Positions 1 to 7,100 of a stretch of DNA of 11,749 bases are shown here, one piece after another. This stretch comes from Vulcanimicrobiota bacterium. Its GTDB lineage: Bacteria > Vulcanimicrobiota > Vulcanimicrobiia > Vulcanimicrobiales > Vulcanimicrobiaceae. The notes under the pieces are model-generated. The model had not been told where the DNA came from, made no database searches, and saw only the letters and a list, made by a program, of their open reading frames with translations. Both the position numbers and the translations under genes were made by a program. Each line of letters opens with the position of its first letter. Within the stretch, counting starts at the first letter, position 1. The DNA lies in the NCBI GenBank assembly GCA_003167055.1, contig PMUE01000215.1:1-11749 (forward strand). The letters are read 5' to 3'.

Positions 1-808
1 GACGGCTACGGCAACCATCGCGATTCCCGGCGCCGAATTGGGGGTCAATACTACCGCCGGTGGCCTAACCTTCGATTCCGGTGGAAACCTCTGGGCAGCC
101 ATTTTCGTTTCCGGTAATGCGCCGGCGATATACGAGTTCGCGGCGCCTCTTACGACAGGGGAAAGCCCGTCGATTACCATCTCCGGCTCGAACACAGGCT
201 TGGTATCGCCATGGGGCATCAGCTACAATCCCGGGACGGGAAACATCTACGTCGCCGACACTGACGCGAACGCAATCGACGTGTGGAGCGCTTCGGCCAG
301 CGGGAACGTTGCTCCAAGCGCGACCATTTCGGGATCGAATACGGCGCTAACCTCGCCGACGGGCATAAGAACCGACGCCAACTACATCTACGTAAACGGT
401 AGCGATGACAACCTAAACGAATTCAGTATAAGCGCTAGCGGAAACGCTTCGCCCGCAAACACCGTCAGCTTGGGCTCAAGCGCATCTTGGTTCGATTTCG
501 ACGTTGTTCAAAACATATACGTGCCCCAGGGATCAAACACCAATGTGTTCATACCTTACAACAATTACGAAAATAGCCACACCCAGGCTAACAGCAACTC
601 GTTTGAGCACGGCGTGGCGGTCGACGACGCGGGCTATATCTATGGTCCGTCCGGTCCAAGTGATGCGGATATCTATGTTTATGATTCCGTCAATTGGAGC
701 AGCACCACGCCGACGTTAGCGGTCGATGTCAACGTTGGATCAGAGGCGCAACTGGAATCAATCGCACTCTATTCCCCAGGGAAATTCAACGGGACGGAAC
801 CACAGTAA
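1..808 (+). CDS. NHL-type beta-propeller repeat protein, 5'-truncated
   Basis: The frame is open from the left edge (first full codon at base 2), so the true start is outside the window; the TTG at 38 is only an internal codon. Residue numbers below count from that TTG. Beta-propeller-like repeats recur every ~45-50 residues, each with a short strand ending in Asn/Tyr-Ile-Tyr-Val or similar: GGNLWAA (15-21), TGNIYVAD (67-74), NYIYVNG (115-121), QNIYVP (158-163), GYIYGP (199-204). Two near-identical blocks, TISGSNTGL (47-55) and TISGSNTAL (96-104), lie between blades. NHL/SMP-30-type propellers are usually extracellular binding or scaffold domains; the ligand cannot be read from sequence. No catalytic motif is seen. 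The gene converges on the minus-strand operon and shares a terminator with it, so it is probably a separate transcription unit. The coding call is firm; the family call is moderate. Confidence 0.82.
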   Translation, partial: TATATIAIPGAELGVNTTAGGLTFDSGGNLWAAIFVSGNAPAIYEFAAPLTTGESPSITISGSNTGLVSPWGISYNPGTGNIYVADTDANAIDVWSASASGNVAPSATISGSNTALTSPTGIRTDANYIYVNGSDDNLNEFSISASGNASPANTVSLGSSASWFDFDVVQNIYVPQGSNTNVFIPYNNYENSHTQANSNSFEHGVAVDDAGYIYGPSGPSDADIYVYDSVNWSSTTPTLAVDVNVGSEAQLESIALYSPGKFNGTEPQ

Positions 809-821
809 CTCGGTAAACAGC

Positions 822-853
822 ATCGCCATCGGCCGTTCTCGGCCGATGGCGAT
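822..853. terminator. Bidirectional intrinsic terminator between convergent genes
   Basis: Two perfect 14-base arms (822-835 and 840-853, ATCGCCATCGGCCG and its reverse complement) enclose a TTCT loop. The hairpin starts 13 bases after the TAA of the plus-strand gene and lies 19 bases beyond the stop of the last minus-strand gene. Flanking T-runs are poor in both directions (TTGCACTTT on plus, GCTGTTTACC on minus), so efficiency is uncertain. The placement and stem strength fit a shared terminator that ends both transcripts. Confidence 0.8.
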
Positions 854-872
854 TTGCACTTTGATCCGGTCG

Positions 873-1595
873 CTAGTTGAACAGCGTGTAGACGGCGTCC
901 GTGGAATAGATGCCATCGACGGTCGACGCCGGAACCGTGACCGTGAGGTCGACGCAGTAGGTGGTTATTGCGGTTCCACTAGCCAAACCGGACCACACGC
1001 TGCCATCTGTGGCATACACGATATATGGAGTCGGTTTGGGTTGCGGCGTGGCCGCAAGTTTATAGGTGTTGTTGGCAAGCGCAGTGCCTGGAAGCGTTGC
1101 GCCGCTCGCCGACGTTAAATCGGTCGCGACACCCTCCTCGAGAGACCAGGCTGTAGCCATGTTGACGGAGACCGTCAAAGAGCACAGTGGCTGAACCGTC
1201 ACGGTCTGACCGGGCGCAGCCATCATCGAAACGTTCGGCACGTTGCTGACAAGAATCGTTCCTTTAGGATTGGGCGTCACCTCAGCCTGGACGAGCACGT
1301 TGTGGACCTGCGCGACCATCGTCGAGTCGCCGGCAAAATGCAAGCCCTCCGCGCTGAATGCGCGCTGCATTGAAGGCTCCGCGCGCCGCAACGCTGATGC
1401 GATCGACGGGACGCCGGCCTGCGACGGAGCTTCACGCGGAACATATCCCACGATCGGGGTCCCGACGACGTCCACCGAGATGTTTAAAGCGATCTGCATC
1501 TGCTGCGATTGGATCGTAGCCTTCACCGGTTGCGCCAGCACGAGCGCCAGCATCATGAACCCCGCGGCGACCAGGAACATTTGAAGACGCTTCAT
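873..1595 (-). CDS. Exported fibre-subunit-like protein, divergent, last gene of operon
   Basis: 240 residues from the ATG at 1595. A longer reading from 1622 is possible, but the 1595 start gives a clean signal peptide (MKRLQMFLVAAG..., cleavage near VKA 24-26) and an ATGA overlap with the stop of the upstream gene, typical of translational coupling. After a strand (QMQIALNISV, 33-42) comes a segment with helical potential (about 60-85, ALRRAEPSMQRAF) absent from the other subunits. The C-terminal half (~105-240) looks all-beta, with two Cys (138, 214) that could form a disulfide, a TAWSL motif (148-152) and the ending GIYSTDAVYTLFN. That ending matches the final-strand pattern of the other subunits here and loosely that of spore-coat-U/Csu pilins and WxL domains. 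Likely a tip, base or terminator subunit of the same fibre. The family is not identified; the role is inferred from position and C-terminus. Confidence 0.75.
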   Translation of the reverse strand: MKRLQMFLVAAGFMMLALVLAQPVKATIQSQQMQIALNISVDVVGTPIVGYVPREAPSQAGVPSIASALRRAEPSMQRAFSAEGLHFAGDSTMVAQVHNVLVQAEVTPNPKGTILVSNVPNVSMMAAPGQTVTVQPLCSLTVSVNMATAWSLEEGVATDLTSASGATLPGTALANNTYKLAATPQPKPTPYIVYATDGSVWSGLASGTAITTYCVDLTVTVPASTVDGIYSTDAVYTLFN

Positions 1596-2263
1596 TCGCC
1601 AACCACCGTATAGACTATCCAAACGTAGAAGTTGCCGCCTGCGCCGGCCGCCACGTTGGGCACCTTGAATTGATAGTCGTAGTAAAAGTCGTTGTTAGGT
1701 GTGACACTTTGGGCGATCGGGTTGGGGTAGATCGTGTAGGCGATTGTAGGCCCGGCCCCTGCAATGTCGGCGGTACTGCCCGAAACGGAACCGATCGTTT
1801 GCGAGAAGGGCAGCCCGGGCGTAAAGCCGGTATTGGAATCCGATGTTGCGCCGCTATTAAGGTAGTACAAATACTGTCCGGGATAGGTCTGGGCGTTGCT
1901 ATTATTCGTGAGCGCGATGGCCGCCTCGCCGTAGACCAAGAAGCCCGACGGATCGTTGGTCGTAACGTGGATGTGCGCCGCGTATTTGTAGAGGTAGGTA
2001 TCGCCGCCGACTGTGGTGCCGAAATCGACGGTTGCCGGAGCGCCGGGTCCATGGGTCGGCGCCGGTTGGGTGCCGAAGGTCGCGAGCACCGCGCCGTAAC
2101 CCGTATAGTAGTTTGGCGTCAGGGTGAAGTTGATGATTGGCATCTGATGCCATTCGACCCTAGCATTGCCGGTCGCGGTTACCGCATCGGCTGGAGACAA
2201 GACGACTATCAGCGCCGTTGCGGCGAAGATCGCTCCTATCAGTCCCAGAAGATACCGTTTCAT
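1592..2263 (-). CDS. Pilin-like secreted subunit (Cys-free)
   Basis: 223 residues from the ATG at 2263. A GTG at 2278 is in frame but its only SD-like stretch (AGGGAG) is one base away, and it would put MLDTA before the natural signal peptide MKRYLLGLIG..., so the ATG is preferred. Signal cleavage is likely near PADA (24-27). The mature protein has the signature shared with the 3172-3903 product: VEW (36-38), TVDFG (78-82), TTND followed by a glycine (101-107), and a final strand ending YTVVGE. It is predicted to be entirely beta, rich in Tyr, Asn and Thr, and has no cysteine, unlike its neighbours. It follows the chaperone-like gene by 46 bases and overlaps the next gene by 4. Role as a structural subunit of a surface fibre is inferred; no named family is recognised. 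Confidence 0.78.
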   Translation of the reverse strand: MKRYLLGLIGAIFAATALIVVLSPADAVTATGNARVEWHQMPIINFTLTPNYYTGYGAVLATFGTQPAPTHGPGAPATVDFGTTVGGDTYLYKYAAHIHVTTNDPSGFLVYGEAAIALTNNSNAQTYPGQYLYYLNSGATSDSNTGFTPGLPFSQTIGSVSGSTADIAGAGPTIAYTIYPNPIAQSVTPNNDFYYDYQFKVPNVAAGAGGNFYVWIVYTVVGE

Positions 2264-2309
2264 CGCAGTGTCCAACACGCTCCCTGTGTTTGCCTTTGTT
2301 TACGGCCGG

Positions 2310-3107
2310 CTAGTGAACGTCGAAATTGATCTCGCCGCCGGTTTCCGTTTTGCCGCCGTAGTCGATGGTGGCGATCGCCTGATACGATCCCGCTGCGAGC
2401 GGTTTGCCGGAGAGTTCGATCAATCGCTCTCCGCCGCGCTCGACGAGCATGTTGTCAGGCATCGGCACCTGGTATAAGACCGAACCGCCCTTCTGCACCG
2501 TCACTTGACCGCGCAGATATTCGTGGGCATTGCCGACGTTTTTGAAGGTCACACGGTAGACTTGCCGGCCGGGCGCCTTCGCACTCGTCATCTTTGTGAT
2601 CGCGCCGTTAACTTGCACCGTGTTCGGCACGGTGATGTAGAACTTCGACGCGACACGGGCCGAGAATGCGACGCCGCCTTGGCGCCGCTCGGGCCTAGTT
2701 TGGAAGAAGACGACGCCCGCGTACTCTCCCGAGAGTTTGTCGTCAGACGGCATCGCGATCGTGAGCTGCACTTGCTGCGACGTCCCCGGAGGGATGTCGA
2801 ACTCGCGCGGCCGGATCGATGCCCAGCGAAGTAACGAGTACTCGCTGGCTCCGAGTTTTTCGAACTCGTAGTTGCCGCTCTGCGAGAGCGTGAAATCCGA
2901 TAACGATGCCAGGATATGGATCGAGTTTGTCGTGGTGTTTGAAACCGTTACCGGGACGTTGTAGGTAGTTCCGAGCGGGATCGAAGCTTCGAATTTTCCG
3001 GGGGTCACCGTGATACCAAGTCCGATGGTGTCCCCGGGCGCCGCCATCGCCCCAAAAAGGACGAGGAGAGCGATGAGTAACGAGGTCAGTCGATTCAACT
3101 GCTGCAT
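2310..3107 (-). CDS. Periplasmic two-domain Ig-like protein, pilus-chaperone-like
   Basis: 265 residues with a signal peptide (LLIALLVLFGAMAA, about 10-23). Domain 1 (~30-160) starts with GITVTPGKFE and VTVSNTTTNSI, then REFDIPPGTSQQVQLTIAMP (101-120) and GEYAGVVFFQ (127-136); domain 2 (~161-265) is a second beta-sandwich (VTFKNVGNAHEYLRG, 186-200). The order strand-SN-T, then aromatic-x-(I/L)-PPG-xxQ-V, then (P)xxxxGxYxGxxxF fits PapD-like pilus chaperones and also the DUF916 domain of WxL-locus proteins. RVASKFYITVP (151-161) sits where PapD-type chaperones carry the conserved Lys before the interdomain hinge, making K155 a candidate for the subunit-anchoring residue; this alignment is by eye. 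It lies between two subunit genes, consistent with holding subunits in the periplasm. Its RBS (GAAGGG, 9 bases before ATG) lies in a strong hairpin. Chaperone role moderately likely; a DUF916-type surface-binding role is the alternative. Confidence 0.7.
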   Translation of the reverse strand: MQQLNRLTSLLIALLVLFGAMAAPGDTIGLGITVTPGKFEASIPLGTTYNVPVTVSNTTTNSIHILASLSDFTLSQSGNYEFEKLGASEYSLLRWASIRPREFDIPPGTSQQVQLTIAMPSDDKLSGEYAGVVFFQTRPERRQGGVAFSARVASKFYITVPNTVQVNGAITKMTSAKAPGRQVYRVTFKNVGNAHEYLRGQVTVQKGGSVLYQVPMPDNMLVERGGERLIELSGKPLAAGSYQAIATIDYGGKTETGGEINFDVH

Positions 3108-3116
3108 ATCCCGTTT

Positions 3117-3156
3117 CCCTTCGCCGCGGAAACCACCGTGGTCCCGCGACGAAGGG
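3117..3156 (-). promoter_or_regulatory. Strong intercistronic hairpin over the chaperone gene RBS
   Basis: In the minus-strand RNA, CCCTTCGTCGCGG (3156 to 3144) pairs with CCGCGGCGAAGGG (3129 to 3117): 13 base pairs including one G-U, with a further ACCA/TGGT pairing inside the loop. It lies 15 bases after the stop of the main subunit gene and ends 9 bases before the ATG of the chaperone-like gene, so its 3' arm includes the likely Shine-Dalgarno GAAGGG. No T-run follows, so it is not a standard terminator. In pilus operons such hairpins after the major subunit gene often protect the subunit message or limit downstream expression; that role is inferred here. Confidence 0.7.
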
Positions 3157-3171
3157 CGCTCTTCCTCTATC

Positions 3172-3903
3172 CTAGTTGGTCGTCAGGGTGTAGGTCAGGA
3201 TCACTGTCTGGGCGCCGCTTTGCATGGCGGGTCCCATGTTGAGTTGGACGTCCGAATTGAGGTCCGAACCCGTCGTCGACTTGGTCAGCGCCAGGATATT
3301 GACGGGCGCCGCGGTCGGGACGAGGGTGCCGCTCGAGCACGCGGTCGTGCTGCTCATTGCGACGGCAGCCACGCGGGCGGACGCCGTCCAAGCGGTATTG
3401 CCGGTCGTGCTCCACACGCCATCCGGGAGGATGCAGAGCAGCGAGCCGTTGGTGGCCGTATCGTAGGCCGACGGCACACCGGCCGTGGCTTGCACGGTCA
3501 GGTTGGCGCCGAGGCTGTCGTTGGTGACGACATAGGCGTCGATGGCGTTGACTTCGAGGCAGTTGGTGTAGTCGGTGCCGTCGGCGACGACGTTGCCGAA
3601 GTTGACGGTACCGTTCGCGTTCGCACCGTTGCCGCCGTTGCCGTCGTAGCTTGAGCTAGCGACGTCAGTCGTGCCGTTGCATCCGCTGGTCGTGCTGCCG
3701 TTGCCGTTCCAATAGATATCGGTCGACGCCGGCGTCGTGTGCGTCTTGGAGGCGGTCGTTTGGGTGTACATCGTGAGGGTCGCCGTAATGGCGTAGTTCC
3801 ATTCGACGTTGACGGTCTGGGTCTGGACGACGGCCAGAGCCGGGGCCGCGGTTGAGAGAAGAGCGCCCAGGGTTAGGAGCGCTGCAAGGCGTTTAATGTT
3901 CAT
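3172..3903 (-). CDS. Pilin-like secreted subunit, probable major subunit
   Basis: 243 residues from the ATG at 3903, chosen because GGTGAAAGGAAA immediately precedes it and the protein then starts with a standard signal peptide (MNIKRLAALLTLGALL, cleavage after ALA at 24). An in-frame ATG at 3933 would add ten charged residues and has no visible RBS. The mature protein is Thr/Asn/Ser/Gly rich with four Cys (75, 115, 157, 189). It shares its signature with the 1592-2263 product and the C-terminus of the giant protein: VNVEW (31-35), TVNFG (99-103), VVTND (125-129) and a final strand VILTYTLTTN (234-243). A C-terminal hydrophobic strand ending in Tyr-Thr-Leu suits a donor-strand or beta-sandwich pilin. 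It has its own good RBS, a 226-base leader and a hairpin right after its stop, all of which suggest the most highly expressed subunit. The pilin role is inferred. Confidence 0.78.
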   Translation of the reverse strand: MNIKRLAALLTLGALLSTAAPALAVVQTQTVNVEWNYAITATLTMYTQTTASKTHTTPASTDIYWNGNGSTTSGCNGTTDVASSSYDGNGGNGANANGTVNFGNVVADGTDYTNCLEVNAIDAYVVTNDSLGANLTVQATAGVPSAYDTATNGSLLCILPDGVWSTTGNTAWTASARVAAVAMSSTTACSSGTLVPTAAPVNILALTKSTTGSDLNSDVQLNMGPAMQSGAQTVILTYTLTTN

Positions 3904-3915
3904 TTTCCTTTCACC
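3904..3915 (-). promoter_or_regulatory. Ribosome-binding site deciding the pilin start
   Basis: GGTGAAAGGAAA directly abuts the ATG at 3903 on the minus strand and offers both GGTGA (7-base spacing) and AAGG. It is the clearest RBS in the window. A near copy, GGTGACAAGGAC, occurs at the same place in the upstream repeat (8554 to 8543), but there the ATG is replaced by ATC and a stop soon follows. Confidence 0.6.
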
Positions 3916-3964
3916 ATTGCGCGAGAGTGCCATCCATGGCGGGTATTGGTAGGTACATAGAACT

Positions 3965-4042
3965 TATCGGCAGCCTTAAGCCCCTGGTTAGTAGCAGTCC
4001 GTGCAGGGGGCGTTAAGAAATGCCACCCCTGACCGTAAAGAT
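3965..4042 (-). pseudogene. Relic of the 3' end of the usher-like gene
   Basis: Read from 4042 on the minus strand this gives IFTVRGGIS*RPLHGLLLT, which lines up codon for codon without gaps with VFTFQKQLTLLPLHGLLLT near the C-terminus of the usher-like protein (residues 1014-1032). In the PLHGLLLT part all four nucleotide differences are synonymous (CTG/CTA, CTA/TTA twice, ACC/ACT). A TAA interrupts the relic and no open frame continues upstream. It is therefore read as a decayed fragment of a duplicated usher gene end. An RNA element conserved for structure is an alternative, since the same bases form a hairpin. Confidence 0.45.
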
Positions 4043-4073
4043 GCTCCGGAGGCCTGTTTTTCGCGCATAAGAA

Positions 4074-4101
4074 GAGGCGCAACGGATGCCCGAAGCGCCT
4101 C
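4074..4101 (-). terminator. Terminator- or attenuator-like hairpin after giant gene
   Basis: GAGGCGC (4101-4095) and GCGCCTC (4080-4074) form a perfect 7-base stem; inside, CGG/CCG can pair around GCAT with symmetrical TT/TT mismatches. It begins 28 bases past the stop of the giant gene and is followed by TTCTTAT, a weak T-tract. It may partly end transcription between the giant gene and the pilin gene or protect the 3' end of the giant message. If it does terminate, a promoter for the pilin gene should lie in the 3904-4073 leader; I cannot identify one with confidence. Confidence 0.45.
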
Positions 4102-4129
4102 AAATGCGAGAAAAGCCGCACCTTTTCCA

Positions 4130-7100
4130 CTAGTTGCCGATGAGGGTGTAGGTGATCGTCACCTGATGGCCGGACACGTCGGCGCCGTTAACGACCTCGA
4201 AGTTTTGCAGCACGTCGAAGTCCGAGTTTGCCGTGTAGTTGCCGCAGGCCAGTGTCGTCACCGCGGCGGTCGGGCTGAAGTATGTGCCCACGCCGGTGCC
4301 ATAGGTTAGACCGGTGGTCGAATTCGTCTCGTCCACCGAGGTCGAAAGCTCGGTGGTGGCATTGGCGCTGGCCGCAACCTGCAACTGCCAGGTGTTGGCG
4401 ACCGTGCCGGCGCCTGCCGGGCACGTAGCGGCTACCGTTGACCCCTCGTAGACCACGGTTGCGCGGACCACGTCGGTGCCCGTGATAGTGGTGCCGGCTC
4501 CGAACTCTCCGAAGTTCACCGTTTCACCCGAGAACGTGCACTGGGCGGGGTTGCAGACCACACTAGGATGCGAATTGCCCGGGCCTGGATTCGACGGGTC
4601 AACGCTGATCGCGAGACCGAGCGAGAAGGCCACTGACACTTCATCCGAACCGGTCCAGGCGAGGCCTGCGGTTGCGCCGTCGACCGTCGACGGGAAGAGG
4701 TAGCTGTCGCTTTCGGTGCTCGGCGTGTCCGCTACGAATTCCACCGCGATGTTGTCGGTTGGAGCAAATCCGGTGCAGCCGCTGACCTGGATCTGACCAG
4801 GCGTGCTGCCGGATGTCGGATCGAACGTGTTCGCCACGTTGATGGCGCAACCGGCCGGAATACCCGTCGTCTTAAATAGGCCGCCGCTGATGGTCCCGAG
4901 GACGACGTACTGCGTCACGGGGCTACCGACGAGATTCCAATCGCCGCTACTCGTTGCCAGGCCGTTGACATCGAATGCGGGCAGCGTGATGTTGACCGTG
5001 CCAATGTCGGTACCGGTCGCGCTCGTGTTGGTCACTTCGTAGATGAAACAGTTCGGCGACTTCGAGACCTGCGCGACCGTGTTGGTGCTGACGTTCGACG
5101 TCGTATCGCAGCTCGCGTCTGTCGCGCCTTGCTGAACCGAATAGAACTTGGCACTTGCCGTCTTCGACGATGACGTCACCGTGACGGTCTTCGGGGCTGA
5201 CCAGCCGCCTCCGTTTGCGCCGTGCGCATACAGGTAGAACGTCTGCGTCCCGGTCGTTGTATTGGCGAGCGTGAAGTTGATCGTTAACGTCCCGCCTGCA
5301 GCGACTGCGTCTTGCTCTTGCGCCGCGGTACACGCGGCCCCAAGCGCGGTTTGCGCCGTCGTCGGATTCGTTGGCCCCGTCGGCGGCTGCGGCGGGCCGG
5401 CAGTCGTGTGATTCGTGTACTGATTGGTACACACGCCAAACCAATACTCCAAGTCATTGCCCGCGACGTTGTAACCGGTCCCGGAAAGGTTTGCCCAGCC
5501 GGCCGAGCCGGTACCCGAGAAGCTCGGCGCGGTAAGGTTCCAGGCGTTGCTCGTAGCTTCTTCGAGCACGATCGCATCCACCGGATCCGGATTGGCATCG
5601 GCAGCGGTCGTGGTGTTGGAATACACGAGCGAATAACTCGTGGTCGTCGCGCCTGGCGAAACGGTCGACGGATCGAACTGGGCTGCCATCAGGTTGCTAT
5701 TGAGCGAGAAGCCCTGAATCGAAAGACTATCTACCGGCGTGCCGGCAACCGCGCCGCCGACGACCGCGGTTTCGGTGTTTCCGTCCGCGGGCAACGTTGT
5801 CCACGTCAACTCCTGCGTTGACCAGGACTCGACTTGCAGCTCTTGCGCGATGTATGACGCTTGCGAGGCGGGAACGTCGAGCCAAATCTGTCCCTGGTTG
5901 CCGACGCCGACGCCGATGTCGGCTCGGTTGCCGGTGCCGTTATACGTTCCACCGGCGGGATTGAAACACAGCGCATTCGTGCCGAGCGTATTCCAACATG
6001 CATTGTTGCCGGTCGACGAAAGCGTGTAGTAGCCCTGGGTCGCGCCACCGCCCGCCGGGGTCTTGGGTTCACTAGGATCGACCGTGATCTCCGAGGCATC
6101 GATATTTGTCGGGAACGTGATCGCGATTTCGCCGAGTCCCTGGCCACTTGCTGCGGCGCCGCACGACGGCGCAGGTACTCCCGTCCCGTTGCACGCGCTC
6201 AGGTTGATTACCAAGATGTCTTCGCGGCCGGTCGCGATCGCAAACGGCGAGCTGTTCTGGTATTCGCCCTGCGCGAATTCCGCCGGATAAAAATGGGTGT
6301 TGATCCACGGAACCGTTGGCGGATTGGTGGCTTCTGCTACGGCGTTACGCGACGTGTTCCCCGGGAACGTCGCCGACCCGATGTAGTGGGCATTCGACGT
6401 ACCGATGAGAGCGGAGCCCGAACTGCCGTAATACACCGGCGTCCAGGCGGGCGACGTTGCGCCCGTGCTTGACCACGCGAGACCATCGGCTGGGAGAATC
6501 GACGTTACCGTATCGCACGGAACGTTGTAGCATGGCCAACCGGTATTACCACCCTGCCCATAGAACGTCATTCCCGCGACGGTGATCGACTGGCCCGGAA
6601 GAAGCGTGACGTTTCCGGACGGCACGAACTTCAGCACACACTGCGAGTTGAGGCCCGGATTCGTTGGCGTGGCCGTGCTGCAGTAATCGGTGAGCGTCCA
6701 ACTATTGCCGCTGCTGTCCGTCACGGTTTTCGCGCAGCCTGTCGTGTTGTACGTGCCCGCGCAGCCGGTAATTGCGACAGTCACGCCGTCGCCCGTTGTA
6801 TTACTGGGTGGCACGAACCCGCCCGCATTGGTCAACGTCGCTCCCGGGCCGGTGGTGTACTCGATACCCTTGATCGGGTCGGGTGCGTTGGGATAGTTGA
6901 AATTCGCCGTGTTGGTGAAGACCATGCTGGCGGCTTGGTTATATACGCCCCCCGCGCAGCAGCCAAACGTGAGCGTGTTCGTGTCGACGCCCCCAATGAC
7001 GAACTGCGTCTGCATGCTGTATCCCATGAGCTGGAAAGCCTGCGACGCCTCGACGACACCGGTACCCGTATTGTAGAGCTGCATCGTCCAGATATTGTTG

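Larger units (their letters stand above)
3904..4042 (-). repeat. Direct repeat copy A (downstream of giant gene)
   Basis: This leader of the pilin gene is a diverged copy of 8544-8685. Matching blocks occur in the same order on the minus strand: TCTTTACGGTC / TCTTTACGTTC; CCCCTGCACGGACTGCTACT / CCCCTACACGGACTGTTATT; AGGGG; CCGATAAG / CCGATAG; GGATGGCACTCTCGCGC / GGATGGCACCCTTCGCGC; and GGTGAAAGG / GGTGACAAGG. In the core, 25 of 29 aligned bases agree, all four changes are transitions, and the single gap is three bases. The core can fold as CCCCTG/CAGGGG (4009-4004 with 3986-3981) around a 17-base loop. Together the two copies flank the giant gene 4130-8488. Confidence 0.7.

Noticed and set aside
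2264..2278. GTG at 2278 as start of the Cys-free subunit gene
   Set aside because: The SD-like AGGGAG is only one base away, and the ATG at 2263 gives a normal signal peptide.
4004..4009. CCCCTG/CAGGGG hairpin as a stand-alone terminator
   Set aside because: The stem is short with a 17-base loop and no following T-run, and in the upstream copy it lies inside coding sequence.
3904..4042. Known riboswitch (for example a c-di-GMP class) in the pilin leader
   Set aside because: The conserved cores I know for c-di-GMP-I and other common riboswitches are not present; the conservation is explained at least in part by former coding sequence.
3900..4130. 76-residue minus-strand frame between the giant gene and the pilin gene
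   Set aside because: It runs through the terminator-like hairpin, the repeat and the pilin RBS with no RBS of its own and no recognisable protein features.
5312..5821. Arg-rich open frame on the plus strand, antisense to the giant gene, and similar frames elsewhere on both strands
   Set aside because: Arg/Pro/Ala-rich composition without domain, signal peptide or RBS is typical of shadow frames in GC-rich DNA; the opposite-strand frame is a coherent secreted protein.
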